Source: Ligustrum vulgare
Lineage: Eukaryota; Streptophyta; Magnoliopsida; Lamiales; Oleaceae
Direction of reading: 5' to 3'
Assembly: GCA_963555705.1 (NCBI GenBank)
Contig: OY743182.1
Span: forward strand, 51,526,592 to 51,590,591
Length of the DNA: 64,000 bases
Shown here piece after piece: positions 1 through 11,063 of the stretch. The position numbers were made by a program, and so were the translations under genes. The notes under the pieces were generated by a model, which was given only the letters and a program-made list of their open reading frames with translations, had not been told where the DNA came from and searched no databases. How positions within the stretch are numbered: position 1 is the first letter of the stretch; each line of letters opens with the position of its first letter.

Positions 1-180
1 ATTCGATGACGAACTCTCAACTGCAAGTCAATCAGAAGATGACAACCTAGGCACTCACATAGGCATTATACCCTTCAATCGCAAAGTGCCCTGTATCTAA
101 CGCGGTACCTAAAAGTCTAATGCCTTGCAATCACAAGGTGCCCCATATCTAAAACAATACCTAAAAGTCTAATTCCTTGC

Positions 181-965
181 GATCACAAGGAGTTTAACCT
201 TGTGATAAAACACTTTCCCATAAGTATGGTTTTGTATGGAAATCGAACATTGTTGGACCAATTTCTGAACTCCAAATTAGATGTTTTTGGAGAACTATAA
301 ATATTTATTTTTATTCTACATTGAGTAGGTTGATTTCACTACATTAATTCACCATAAAAGAGAGAAGAATTCAAGGTTTTTTAAGATTTCAAGCAAGAAG
401 ATCAATTCTTGGTGCGAGATTTTTCATTTTCTTCATGATTTCCACTAAAATCTGGTTATGTGTTCCTTTTCAGCATTAGTTTTATTATCTTTTCTTATGT
501 TTAACTAAATTTATAGTTGAGACGAATGATGTAACCTAATTTTTATATTTCAATTCTCGTGTTTTACGCTTTAATCTTATTTATTTAATTTATTTCTGAG
601 TTTAATGTATGAATTACTTGATTATCAATTAATTGATTTGTGGGTTGTAACGAGTCGAGATGTATGTTACATATTAAGATCATGTAATAAATTTCGACAA
701 TTTAACAAAATGGTAGAAATACATGTGGTTGTTGTAATCTTTTATGAATTTTTGTTATTGAGTGCACTTAATTATGGCTTATTTTGATGTAATATAGAGA
801 TATGTGATTGACCTAAATAGATATAACTAATTTAAACTTGAGATGGAAAAATTAGATATAATTGTGAATTTGATCAAATATTAGTGGAATTTTTATTAAT
901 TAGGAAAATCTTTATCATCTTCATCTCGTAGCTATTCGATGTTTACACATACAAATTCTTGGGAG
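181..965. repeat. Dispersed repeat, copy 1
   Basis: This stretch has a diverged direct copy about 1.6 kb downstream (1890-2485). Shared landmarks in the same order are a phrase ending CACTACATTAATTCACCA, a block around GATCAATTCTTGGT, and GTAACGAGTCGAGA followed by AAATTTCGACAATTT-like sequence. No ORF of note is present. The order and spacing suggest two copies of one old repeat, perhaps LTR-derived, but no termini or target duplications were identified. Confidence 0.55.
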
Positions 966-1889
966 GTGGGAATTACGGGGTTCGAAAAAAGAAAAAATCC
1001 TACCCAATAGGATAAGACCAAGAATCATTGTCCCGAGCCTACATTCACGTGACAGCATTTTTAAGATTGCACTAGATTTTCAATCTTCTAATAATTTGAC
1101 AAGCTTATATTTTTCCTAGTTCCAGGATTTTTTGCATGGATATACACTATATTAATATAATTTTTTTAAAAGTTAGATATTATAAGTTTTCTTGGTGTGA
1201 ATTCATTATTAAATATTTTAACCTTGTATGTTATCATTCATGTCTATTTTGCATTCTTAAAGGAAATTCCAAGTCTAGCAATCAATGGTTGTCGTCAACT
1301 CCAAGCCATACCCCATGGGAGTAAACTGTCCATTTTGGGTCTTTATTATCTTGTGTAATTTTTTGATATATTGAGGACAATGTTACTCTGAAGTATGGGG
1401 TGTATGCAAAATTCAAGTAAATTGTTTGATTTTTTTATTTTATGTGTGCGCGCGCGCATGTTTGTTTGTTAGGTTAAATGACTTTGTCGGCTCTTGATAT
1501 TACTTATTTGAAAATGTGTGATTCATGAACTGTGGACTAATAAGATGCTATGCTTGTAGTGATTTGATTCATGCTAGATTATTATTTGAGCACATCAACT
1601 TAATTATTGCACATATATTTGACACTTGAAGAGAAATAATTAATAGGTTGTTAGTATAGAACTAAGAAATATGAAAAGAAATCAGTGCACGACTTTTAAT
1701 ACAGACATTTTCATGGAGCCCTCAATATTTCATTGAAAAGATAATGGAATGTAGAGTTCAACGCAATAAACGGATTACAATTCAAAGTTATATAACCAAT
1801 GTTATACACGTTTGAAATTTGACCTACGAAGCTGGAAACTCAACCATGGGTCAACCGGAAGATGACAACATATATGCGATCACATAGGC
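966..1889. other. Intergenic, nothing recognised
   Basis: AT-rich DNA between the two copies of the upstream repeat. It holds a short CG alternation near 1447 (GTGCGCGCGCGCATG). No gene, RNA or mobile-element terminus could be supported. Confidence 0.5.
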
Positions 1890-2485
1890 ATATTATACCT
1901 TGCAATAAGTCTATTTTTTATGAAACTGAAGATTGTTTGAGCTATTTTTGGACTCCAACTTAGACACGAATTTGGGGCTCTTGGCGACCTAAAAATACTT
2001 ATTCTACATTGAGTATGTTGATTTCACTACATTAATTCACCACAAAAAGAGAAAAGATTTACAAGATTTCAAAGGGGAATTCAAGGCTTTTAAGAATTTC
2101 AAGTAAGGAGATTAATTCTTGGTTCAAGATTCTTCATCTTATTTTTGATTTCTTAATCTTATTTATTGAATTTATTCCTAAGTTTAATACATGAATTGCT
2201 TAATTACCAATTCATTGATTTTTGGATTGTAACGAGTCGAGAGATAAGTTATCTATATACTTAGACCATATAATAAATTTGGGCAATTTAGAAAAATGGT
2301 AGAGATTCATTGTTGTGGTTGTGATCTCTTATGAATTCTTGTTATTGAATGTATTTAATTGGGACTTATTCTGACCCAACATAGATTAATGTGATTGACT
2401 TAAATAGATAGAATTAATTTAAACTCGAGGGGAAAAAATAGATATAATTTGATCAAATACTACGTTAGAAAGAAAACTTGAGATG
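1890..2485. repeat. Dispersed repeat, copy 2
   Basis: Diverged direct copy of 181-965, recognisable by GTAACGAGTCGAGAG near 2229 and CACTACATTAATTCACCA near 2025. The copies differ at many positions, so the duplication is old. The 2486-3015 stretch that follows shows no gene or element. Confidence 0.55.
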
Positions 2486-3021
2486 AGAAATGGATTATGA
2501 GAATTAGGGTGCAAGCATGAGTCTCCAACAATTTCACTTCATAAAAACAAAAATAAAATCTTTAGTTTCCGCATATTTATTAGAATTTTATAATTGTTTG
2601 CTTTCAAATATAATACTAGATAAAGCAGTCCTTGTAGGATCAATAATCCAGACTCAAAAAATTCAATTTACTACTTGTTTGACCAATGAGTACTTGAAAT
2701 AATTTTCACAACATGTTGCCACATTCAACTAATTTTTTTACAAGTTGATATCTCTTGTCCTATTTGTTATCTCTTTGGTTATACTGATCATTAAAAAATA
2801 GATACATCATTGCCTTAACCTTTTCCTATTTGCTAGTAAGAATAAATGCACCGGTATGTCGGTTTCTCAATGATGAGACAGCCAAGCCAATGAAACACAA
2901 ATGAGACATCAGATCACATCTCTTTTTTTCCTATCAAAAATCGTGGATTAACTTGCTGATGTGGAATTGAAAAGTCAAAATAACAGCTGGAATTGCTGAT
3001 GTAGCATTGCCATGTTAACGT

Positions 3022-3367
3022 GTGGTAAAATTTATCCTGTCCACCGCACACGATGCTGGGGATCAGCTGTGAGTGAAGAATGTCATTAAGATAAACTTGA
3101 GACGGAAGTCATTCAGATGATTTATAGTATTGTTATTATTAAAATAAAAAATCACAACCTCAAAACACAGTTTACGCGTTAAATTTTAACCATAATGGTA
3201 AACTTCATCCTGTCCACCGTCCACGATGCAGGGGATTAGAAGATTATCATCAAGAGAAACTTGAGAGGCAAGTCATTCAGATAATTTATAGTATTATTAA
3301 AATAAAATAAAAATCACAAACTCAAAACGCGCAGTTTACGCGTTAAATTTCAACTATAAATAATCCC
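3022..3367 (+). promoter_or_regulatory. Tandemly duplicated promoter of the DC1 gene
   Basis: Two roughly 165-bp tandem copies (about 3022-3189 and 3195-3352) lie directly upstream of the DC1 gene. Both contain a TCCTGTCCACCG block, an AAACTTGAGA block, a GTCATTCAGAT block and end in TTTACGCGTTAAATTT. Only the downstream copy runs into a TATA box, TATAAATA at 3355-3362. The downstream copy also carries ACGCGC (3327-3332) and ACGCGT (3338-3343), which fit the CGCG-type core bound by CAMTA factors in plants; that regulatory reading is inference. Confidence 0.7.
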
Positions 3368-3505
3368 TTTTGGTTCATTAAAATGCACTCAAATCACAGC
3401 AAGTTGATTTCTTCCCTAAATGCCTGAGCATAGACTGCCTTTCGTTACAAATCTTTTGTTTGAAGTTGGCTGAAGAAATCGAATTCATCGTCACGAGCAA
3501 ATCAG

Positions 3506-3644
3506 GTACTATTTCTAAACTTTTCTTCTATATATATTGTTCGGTCTAGTCTATTCTATTCTAGTCGAATCGAATCGAATTGAGTCGTTGGTATAGTACC
3601 AAACGTGTGCTTAGTTCATTAATCACTGTTCCAATCATTTTCAG
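3506..3644 (+). other. Probable 5' UTR intron of the DC1 gene
   Basis: A GT (3506) to AG (3644) interval sits between the TATA box and the start codon. The donor context is CAG|GTACTATTTC and the acceptor is CATTTTCAG|GAGAC after a T-rich tract. It ends eight bases before the ATG at 3653. The intron is inferred from splice signals only. Confidence 0.65.
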
Positions 3645-3652
3645 GAGACAAT

Positions 3653-4396
3653 ATGTCGATAACTGGACCGCGAAGCCATGATTGCTACGATCACTATGAG
3701 TTGAAAACATATGCCAAGTTGTTCCACTGCGACGGCTGCAAGATGAAAGGGTTCGGAGAAAGATATGCGTGCAATCTCTGCGGTCATGAACTCCACAAGG
3801 AGTGCAGGTATCCCAAACCCGAAGTTCCCCAAGAGAATTTTGGTGGCTCTGTCTTCAAATTTCTCAATGAACCATTCACAAGATTGGGTAGAAAGAATCG
3901 TAAAGAGTTCTCCAAGTGCTGTGATGCATGTGGAAAGGACATATGTGGTTTTAACTACCACTGTGAAGAAGACAACTTGGATTTACACCCATGTTGTCGG
4001 AAATTTGAAAAGAAACTAGTGATTGACGGTAAGATATTTGATCTTCAGACAAAGGTTTCATCCAAGTGTGGTAAATGTGGAAAGAAGAAGATTTCTCGTG
4101 ATGAGAAAAAAGTTGTGGGATGGTCTTATGTTTCTCAGTGCAGAAAGTATCACTTTCATGTGTTTTGTATATCTGAAATTGTACATGAAGCGTACATGAA
4201 GCACGGGGATATGGCACTGGAGAAGATGGATTTAAAAGAATTAGTGGGATATAATAGAAACAGAAGGGGCGGAAATAGTTTCCTTGCAATAATCAAATCA
4301 TTTGTCAAGATTCTATTGTCGGCTCTTCTCGGCGATCCAACTATGCTGATTTCCAATGTCGCGGTGGAATTGTTCTCGCTTGGCTTTCAACAATAG
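3653..4396 (+). CDS. DC1 (divergent C1) domain protein, 247 aa
   Basis: A plant Cys/His-rich C1-like protein; such zinc-binding modules resemble diacylglycerol/phorbol-ester C1 domains and several members are linked to stress and hormone responses, but the ligand and role here are unknown. Domain 1 spans about residues 14-51 (H14, C26, C29, C40, C43, H48, C51, with GFGERYAC). Domain 2 is about residues 75-115 (C90, C93, H103, C104, H112, C115). A third module (about 129-172) starts with KCGKCGKK and ends YHFHVFCI. The last 40 residues are hydrophobic and contain ALLGDPT, possibly membrane-associated. The ATG follows the 5' UTR intron; the coding region is a single exon. This is the only host gene here that looks intact. 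Confidence 0.9.
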   Translation: MSITGPRSHDCYDHYELKTYAKLFHCDGCKMKGFGERYACNLCGHELHKECRYPKPEVPQENFGGSVFKFLNEPFTRLGRKNRKEFSKCCDACGKDICGFNYHCEEDNLDLHPCCRKFEKKLVIDGKIFDLQTKVSSKCGKCGKKKISRDEKKVVGWSYVSQCRKYHFHVFCISEIVHEAYMKHGDMALEKMDLKELVGYNRNRRGGNSFLAIIKSFVKILLSALLGDPTMLISNVAVELFSLGFQQ

Positions 4397-4426
4397 TCTT
4401 CTTCTATATTTCGGTGTGGTGTGTAA

Positions 4427-4446
4427 GGGTGGGTGGGTGGGTGGGG
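4427..4446 (+). other. G-quadruplex-capable tract in the DC1 3' UTR
   Basis: Five runs of three or more G separated by single T residues lie about 30 bases after the stop codon. Such spacing matches the canonical intramolecular G-quadruplex pattern with one-base loops. It would be in the mRNA if the transcript extends to the AATAAA near 4491. Confidence 0.7.
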
Positions 4447-4504
4447 GTTTTGTTGAAGGTGTGAAAATATTTGCATAGATTAAGGTTGTGAATAAAAAAA
4501 ACAT

Positions 4505-5090
4505 TCATAGTATATTATTGGTTTTTAACATATCATCATGATTCAATTAATTTTTACAATCATGAGAGAGAATTATTGTTGTATCCTTTTTACTTTTCTT
4601 TTATGTGATGATGTTTATTGCAGTGGGCATTTTAATTTGAATCATACCTTGGTCAAATTGTTTTGTTCTGTTGAGTCGACTAAAATATTGAACATAGTTA
4701 AATTTCGGTTTTCGCAATTATGACGTTTAGTAGTATTTATCGCTTACATCATCTGATAACAATAAAATTCATTGAATTAACTTTATAAACTAAAATAACT
4801 AACATTTACACCATCATAAAGGCACTTTTTAATTAGAATAAACTTTATCAACTAAAATAACCAATATTTTTACCATAATAAAGGCAAGTTTGTCTGATGT
4901 TAGTCGCCGACTTCAACTTTATGAAAATTGAATATATTCTTAAATAATGATCTTCATTTCGTGTCTTTATTACTTTCTATTTTTAAGTACTTTAATGAAG
5001 ATCGTGATCGACTTGATTCGTTAATATCAAAAATGACTTTCTTCAACTTTATTGACGTGTAGCGATGGGCATCATTGTCAAATGGGGGCG
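4505..5090. other. Intergenic, short tandem pair
   Basis: AT-rich. A roughly 65-bp unit containing AACTTTAT(A/C)AACTAAAATAAC and CATAATAAAGGCA-like ends is present twice (about 4778-4830 and 4840-4890). Nothing else is recognised. Confidence 0.5.
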
Positions 5091-6565
5091 CTTGGTGGGG
5101 GAACAGCTTTTTTCTTCTCAAATTGTCGGTTCCTCAGTACAATAAAGGGAAAGTTGGTGGTAGGACTAGGAAGGTTGTTTTTGGCACGTTATTTGTAGAG
5201 TTCACGAAATGCAAGACTTCTTTCAATTTTTGCTTTTTTTTTTTATTTATTATTAATGAAAATGGTGTGAATTATTAAATATATAGTACTTTTTTCTATT
5301 GTTTTATAATTTATATTTATAAGGTTTGGGGATAGGCTGACATAGGTTCTAATGTAGATTTTACACACGTAATATGAAAATGCTACGAAAATATATATAT
5401 TTTTGGAAAATATATATGGCCTAATCACAAAATTATTGTTAACAAGAATATTTTGAATATGCTAAAACAAGCATCATACTTAGAGCTTCTCATACTTAGA
5501 GCTTGTTTGGTAAAGGTAAAACTTTTATCACAACTTTTCAAACTCAATCTCAATCCTCCATTCTTAGTCAAGCCCACGATTTTTTACTTTTTAAACATTT
5601 TTAAACCAAACATCCATAAAAAAAATTTAAAAAAAACACTACAAAAATCAAAAATTTTCACATTTGCTCTTAGGGATGACAATTTGTCCTACTAAATTCA
5701 AGCTTCAAAAAGAATGAGAATTCCCACTCTACCATTTAAAATTTTCATATATGAAAATGAATTAAATATTATTATATTAAAAAAATAATCGAATTATTTA
5801 TTAAAAAAGAAAAATCCATTATTAGAGACCTGCTCTATTATGATTGATAGTTTTTCAATATGAGGAAAAAAATAATTAATCTAAACCTCAATATCATAGT
5901 GGGCGCCTTTTCATCGCATTGGATCATATTTGTTGACTATATATATATATATACATGAAAGAAATCTCGTTTTGAATTCCTTAGGTCATTAATGGATTTG
6001 TGGTCATTTTATTTTAGCTGATTATTAATACAATTTGGCCTAACGAGAAGCAATATTTACTTATAATATATTAAAAAAATTAAATATTAAAAAAAGACCC
6101 TTCTCGCCCCTATTGAAGGGAGGCTATGGGGCAAGCAAAGTCTCCACCGCGTCTGGACGCGAGCTCATCAGCTTTTATCTTGACTTGCTCGTTGGCCTTC
6201 CTAATCGCACTTAATTCTCTCATAGATTAATCAAAATAGAAAAGAAGAAATGGTTTTTAAAGATGTATTAATCTACTTAATCAGATTAATTTACCTAATG
6301 ATTTATCAATTTTTGTATTGACATAATTATGGTGATTGATTTTAAAGATGATGTGATGAATAAAGTGCTAAGTGTATTGTAGGTAAATCAGTCGATAAAT
6401 CAATCTGACAACATAGCATAGTTCTTTAAAGATAGTGTTAAATAGATTTAATTGACTCTGCCAATGTTATAAAAGGATCCCATGAATTGACTTTCTATCT
6501 AACGGCCAAAGACTTGCCAACTTTCACCATCTCAAAATAAACGGTAAGTGGAAATATCGAGTTCA
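5090..6565. repeat. Copy 1 of a triplicated segment (lacks the LINE)
   Basis: This segment matches about 12617-13520 and 36960-38990. Shared landmarks are ACTTCTTTCAATTTT (5217), GGGGATAGGCTGACATAGG (5328), AAAGTCTCC...GCG (6139), CTCGTTGGCCTTCCT (6188) and CCATCTCAAAATAAACGGTA (6527). The other two copies have a LINE between the first two landmarks and this one does not, so it retains the empty site. It contains its own Tourist-like MITE (5499-5669) and a TA run near 5939. No coding capacity is evident. Confidence 0.65.
5499..5669. mobile_element. Tourist-like MITE
   Basis: A 171-bp element beginning GAGCTTGTTTGG and ending TTTGCTC, flanked by TTA on both sides. Its interior is the reverse complement of the element at 6574-6748. 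The 3-bp TTA target and the G(A)GCNTGTTTGG end are typical of PIF/Harbinger-derived Tourist MITEs. Confidence 0.7.
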
Positions 6566-6573
6566 CAGTATTA

Positions 6574-6748
6574 GAGCATGTTTGGTAATGAGAAAAGTTT
6601 TGATTTTTGTAGTTTTTTTTTGTTTTTTGATGGATGTGTGGTTTAAAAATGTTTGAAAAGTAAAAAAATGTGGACTTGACTAAAAATGGATGGTTGAGAT
6701 TGAATTTGAAAAATTGTGATAAAAATTTTACCACTACCAAACAAGCTC
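6574..6748. mobile_element. Tourist-like MITE, second copy in opposite orientation
   Basis: A 175-bp element with terminal inverted repeats GAGCATGTTTGGTA / TACCAAACAAGCTC (one mismatch) and TTA on both flanks (6571-6573, 6749-6751). It marks the point where homology of the triplicated segment ends. Confidence 0.85.
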
Positions 6749-7149
6749 TTAATTGGTGTCGTCAAATTGCATTTGGTGTGTTGGTCTAGACAAGGAACCT
6801 CGATTCCTTCGTATATTATATATATATTTTTTAGCAAATACATCCAGCCTTCGTCATTGGAAATCCCTGTAATTTGTAAATGAACATTAATATTGAAGGC
6901 AATCATGAGCCCCGCATATTGAAAAAATAAAAAAATTCTATCAAACTGGGTACTAAAATATAACAGGTGGAAAAATTTAATGGCTGAGTTAGTAAAATAT
7001 TAAAACCAAAATTTTATTTTATTAAATTATGAATTATTAAGAATTGTTACCGTGAGCAAAGAACACAATGAAATCATTTCAACTTTGTTTGATGAAAGGT
7101 GGAAAAGGAAAAGGAAAATATCCATCTTTATTTTCTCACCTAAAATTAA

Positions 7150-7660
7150 GGCTGCGTTTGATAGTAAGTGTGGAATTTAGGTGGAAAGAAAATGAATTTC
7201 AGGGAATTGAATTCTAGGGAATCCTGGGAATTTGAAGTTTAATGTGCTTGATTGGTTTAACTTTCTAGGTGAAAAAAGTAGAGAATTTTTCAACTTTTGT
7301 TATTTGATTGATATTATTTTCCATGGAAAGTAAAGTAAAATTTATCTATTTTAATTAAAAAAAAATGTCCTTACATTTGTACTTAATAATAATAATAATG
7401 TAAATTTTAGAAAAAAAATAAATCAATTAACAATAACAAAAATGATCAAACGTAACGAAAATGGTATAAGATTTTCCATGGAAAATAAAATCTCCTCCCC
7501 CTGGGAAAACGAATTCATCCAAAACAAGGAAAATACCGGATTTCGAGGCAAGTGGAAAAATGAATTCCATGGAAAACTTAGGCAACCAAACAGCGCAAAG
7601 TTGGAAAATCACGTGGAAAACCATATTTTCCCTGGAAAATCTCGCCTATCAAAGACACCC
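7150..7660. mobile_element. Tourist/PIF-Harbinger-like MITE, 511 bp
   Basis: The ends are GGCTGCGTTTGATAG and CTATCAAAGACACCC, an imperfect inverted repeat, with TAA on both sides (7147-7149, 7661-7663). The interior is rich in GGAAAA/TTTTCC. Related copies or fragments lie at about 12990-13500, 14028-14500, 38450-39000, 39615-40030 and 40030-40560. No transposase is encoded. Confidence 0.75.
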
Positions 7661-7976
7661 TAAAGAAAGTTTTTGGAAGGAAATTGACTAAAACATGCTT
7701 CATTTGATTGTACATAGAAATTTTTTTGCATGAAAAATTTGCCAATCAAACAGGAAAAAAGGAAAATGTTTTCTTTGATTGGACATTTTCAATGGAAAAT
7801 TTAAGCAATCAAACACACCCTTATATCTTTTAGGGGGTTATGGAACAAAATTTGAGAGTTATGGAAATCACTATTTATCAATAACAAGTGATTCGATTGT
7901 TGTATCATGAGAGTAATTAATTGCCCAAAAAGAACGTTGCATTAAAACTTGACAACACGTTTCTCAAAATCATTTT

Positions 7977-8764
7977 TGATGTGTTCCGAACCCTCGACAA
8001 TCGGAGTCATAGCAGGTTTGACGGAAAAATTCAAGTAATTCAAGCCAAAACAAGAATTCAACAGGTTCGACGAGCTTTGAAGATCAAATCGTATCGAAAA
8101 GAACCAAAAATTATGTAGAAGCAAAGTTACGACCGTAACCAAATATTCTCACGACCGAAACTGACTCTCGGATCAAAATGAAGAATTCCAGGTTTTCAAA
8201 GTTAAGGCCGTAAGTATTATGCTTACGGCCGTAATCCTTAAGTAGAAGAATAGTTACGGCCGTAAGTGATGCTGTCACGGCCGTAAGTTAGGATTTTTGC
8301 AAATAATGCGGATTTTTAATTCCTTTTTCGTATTTTTATTCATTTTCCAGTTTTATCTATTTTAAATTAGTTAGAACTCTATTTTGAATCCATTAGCGAA
8401 TAGGGTTTTATTTTGCTTATATATACATTTTTTCTATTCATTGTAATTCAGATTTGATTTTGATTAAATAGTTTATTGAGGATTCAATAAAACATATAGG
8501 TGGATTCCTATATATGTTTAGAACGTATCAAGATTTCAATTCTTGTGGCGCTCAAACTTATCAAAGATTAACTATTTTTGTGGCGTTCAAAATCAAAAAC
8601 TTATCAAGGAAGCTTAACAGATCCTTGTGGCGTTTCACAAATCTTGATTCTTCAATCCGCATCGTCGATCCTCGCATCGTGATTGTCGGGTCAAGATTCC
8701 ACCGTCCGTAACAACCTGGGTTCGGAACTTTCCGGCGTTCAATTCCGCGCTTCGAATTTCATCA
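7977..8764 (+). repeat. 5' LTR (788 bp)
   Basis: Begins TG and ends CA. It holds a TATA-like TTATATATAC at 8418-8427 and AATAAA at 8486-8491, giving a plausible U3-R order. A palindrome TTACGGCCGTAA occurs at 8223-8234 and 8254-8265 with a partial third copy near 8276. About five differences in the first 66 bases against the 3' LTR show an old insertion. Confidence 0.9.
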
Positions 8765-8767
8765 TAA

Positions 8768-8778
8768 GGTATCAGAGC
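8768..8778 (+). other. Primer-binding site, initiator tRNA-Met type
   Basis: GGTATCAGAGC lies three bases after the 5' LTR end and matches the complement of the plant initiator tRNA-Met 3' end, the usual primer of plant LTR retrotransposons. Confidence 0.85.
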
Positions 8779-9242
8779 TGGACTCTGAATTCAGGGTTTT
8801 CTATTCAGTTTAATTCTTATGTTTATCATCGAGTCTGTCATAAGAATTATCCATGTCTTGTTGTTGAGTCTTTCTTTTCTTGAGTGTTCTTCGTACCAGT
8901 AATTTTTTTCCAGTTTGATCCATATAAAAATTCAACAAAAATTCAAAAGTGTTTATTTTGTTCGATTCTTATCCAAATCCTGTTCCTTTGTTTTGTCGTG
9001 TTCGTTGTCAAATTTTCGGATTTATAAAAAAATTATTATTATTTTTAATTTATTTTATTTATTTCGAAAGTTCATCCAAAATTCAAAAAAAAAAAATATC
9101 CATTCAAGAACCACTTTCTTGAATTCCTTAATCCTTTGTTTATTATTATTTTCCATTTCATTCCACATAAATTCTATAATGTCCAATTTTCAAAAAAAAA
9201 AAATATCCATCTAGAAGGGGAAACGATAATGATAAAGATCGT

Positions 9243-9575
9243 ATGTGGAGATTTTTGAATGATGCTTTGATGAGGGTGGATAAACTAGATGAAGGGAGGA
9301 AATTGAAAAAGGGACAATCTCAAGCAAATCGTAGTGATGAGAGTCATTATAGGCGTGATCCTAAACCTAGGGATAGAATTGGGGTTAAGAGAAGAGTCGA
9401 GATTGATCCTAAGGCAATTTTGAAGATTCAAAAAGAAAATTATGAGGAAAGATTGAGGTATGAATGGGAGGCAAAAAGAAAATATTTGGCTAAATTGCGA
9501 AAGAATGAGGAGAAACGAAAGGCGGTAATTAGATGGTTAGAGAGAGTGAAAATCATGTTGAGCATCGGGATATGA
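9243..9575 (+). CDS. Short charged ORF inside the non-autonomous LTR element
   Basis: A 110-aa frame rich in Lys, Arg and Glu with a likely coiled coil (residues about 55-95, containing ENYEERLRYEWEAKRK). It occupies the gag position of the element. No gag, zinc-knuckle or other domain could be recognised. A second acidic stretch (about 9634-10030) follows in interrupted frames. It may be the decayed remainder of a gag-like protein. Confidence 0.4.
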   Translation: MWRFLNDALMRVDKLDEGRKLKKGQSQANRSDESHYRRDPKPRDRIGVKRRVEIDPKAILKIQKENYEERLRYEWEAKRKYLAKLRKNEEKRKAVIRWLERVKIMLSIGI

Positions 9576-10248
9576 AAGTTGAAAAGAAGGAGGGAGACTT
9601 GACACATGATTAGTTGAAGAGACCCCGAACTTTGTGGTAGGAGTTGAAAATGTGGAGTTAGGTGAACAAACTCCAAAATTTGATGAGGAATTAGATGTTG
9701 GGGTAGAAGTTCAAATTTTGGGTTTTGAACTGGTAGATCCACATTTGGAGAGTGATGAGGTAGTGTGCGAACATGGTGATACAATGTGGAGGCTGAAGAT
9801 GTGGTTGAATTTGAAAGAAAAAAATTGAAGAGGTGGATGAGCTAGAAAATCTTGAGTTAGAGGAAGTAACCGAGTTTGAGAGAAAAGAGATAGAGGGGGG
9901 TGAGCAAGAAGTTGCAAAAGGAGAACGAGGTGAAGAGAAGGGCCTCGTGGTTTAAAAGGTGGAATTGACGGTGATAATTCATGAATACAAGGATCCATAC
10001 CTTGTACCTCATGAACCTAACATTTCACTCCCCGTTCTATTTAATTCTTTCTTGTAGGTTAATGGTACGTGAAAATTTGGGCAACACCACCAATGTCTAA
10101 AGGTGTTTCAACTTCAAGTCATTCACGTGACCCCCGTTACAGAATATTTTTGGTTGATCATGTACAATGACAGGAGAAATTTTCCGTTTGATCCATGAGG
10201 TGAAGTGAAACAACAGGAACAAAACTATGATTCGGGACGAATCATCCT

Positions 10249-10260
10249 AAAGAAAGAGGG
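10249..10260 (+). other. Polypurine tract
   Basis: AAAGAAAGAGGG ends two bases before the 3' LTR, the position used to prime plus-strand DNA synthesis. Confidence 0.75.
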
Positions 10261-10262
10261 TA

Positions 10263-11058
10263 TGATGTGTTCCGGACCCTCGAAAATCGGAGTCATAGCA
10301 GACTTGACGGAAAAATTCAAGTAATTTAAGCCAAAACAAGAATTCAGCAGGTTCGACGAGTTTTGAAGATCAAACCGTGTCGAAAAGAATAAAAAATTAT
10401 GCAGAAGTAAAGTTACGGCAGTAACCAAATATTCTCACGGCCGAAAGTCACTCTCGGATCAAAATGAAGAATTCCAGGTTTTCAAAGTTACAGCCATAAG
10501 TATTATGGTCACGGCCGTAATCCTTAAGCAGAAGAATAGTTACGGCCGTAAGTGATGTTGTTACGGCCGTAAGTTAGGATTTTCGCAAATAATGCGGATT
10601 TTTAATTCTTTTTTTGTATTTTTATTCCTTTTCCAGTTTTAGATATTTTAGGTTAGTTGAACTCTATTTTGAGTCCATTAGCGACTAGGGTTTTATTTCG
10701 CTTATTTATACGCTTTTTTCATTCATTGTAATTCAGATTTGATTTTGATTAAACAGTTTATTGAGAATTCAATAAAACATATAGGTGGATTCCTATATTT
10801 CATAGAACTTATCAAGATTATCATCTTGTGGCGTTCATCCTGAACTTATCAAATATTCTTGAGAATATTTGTGGCGTTCAAAACCAGAAACTTATCAGGA
10901 AGATTGGGCAATTCCTTGTGGCGTTTCGAAAATCGTGGTTCTTTATTCCATACCGTCGAGTCATCGCGTCGTGAATATCGGGTCATGATTCATCCGTCCA
11001 ACAACACCTGAGTTTGGAACTTTCCGGCGTTTCTTCCACACATCTTCGAATCTCATCA
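10263..11058 (+). repeat. 3' LTR (796 bp)
   Basis: Colinear with the 5' LTR, including the TTACGGCCGTAA palindromes (around 10540-10570) and the AATAAA near 10770. It ends CTCATCA followed by the ATTTT target duplication. Confidence 0.9.
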
Positions 11059-11063
11059 ATTTT

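Larger units (their letters stand above)
7977..11058 (+). mobile_element. Complete non-autonomous LTR retrotransposon, 3.1 kb
   Basis: Two LTRs (7977-8764 and 10263-11058) begin TGATGTGTTCCG and end CTCATCA or TTCATCA. The element is flanked by the exact 5-bp target duplication ATTTT (7972-7976, 11059-11063). It has a primer-binding site just inside the 5' LTR and a purine tract just before the 3' LTR. The interior is only 1.5 kb and lacks protease, RT, RNase H and integrase, so it must depend on another element. The palindrome ATTCGGGACGAAT before the purine tract recalls the 3' coding end of Ty3/Gypsy elements, but lineage is inference. Confidence 0.92.
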
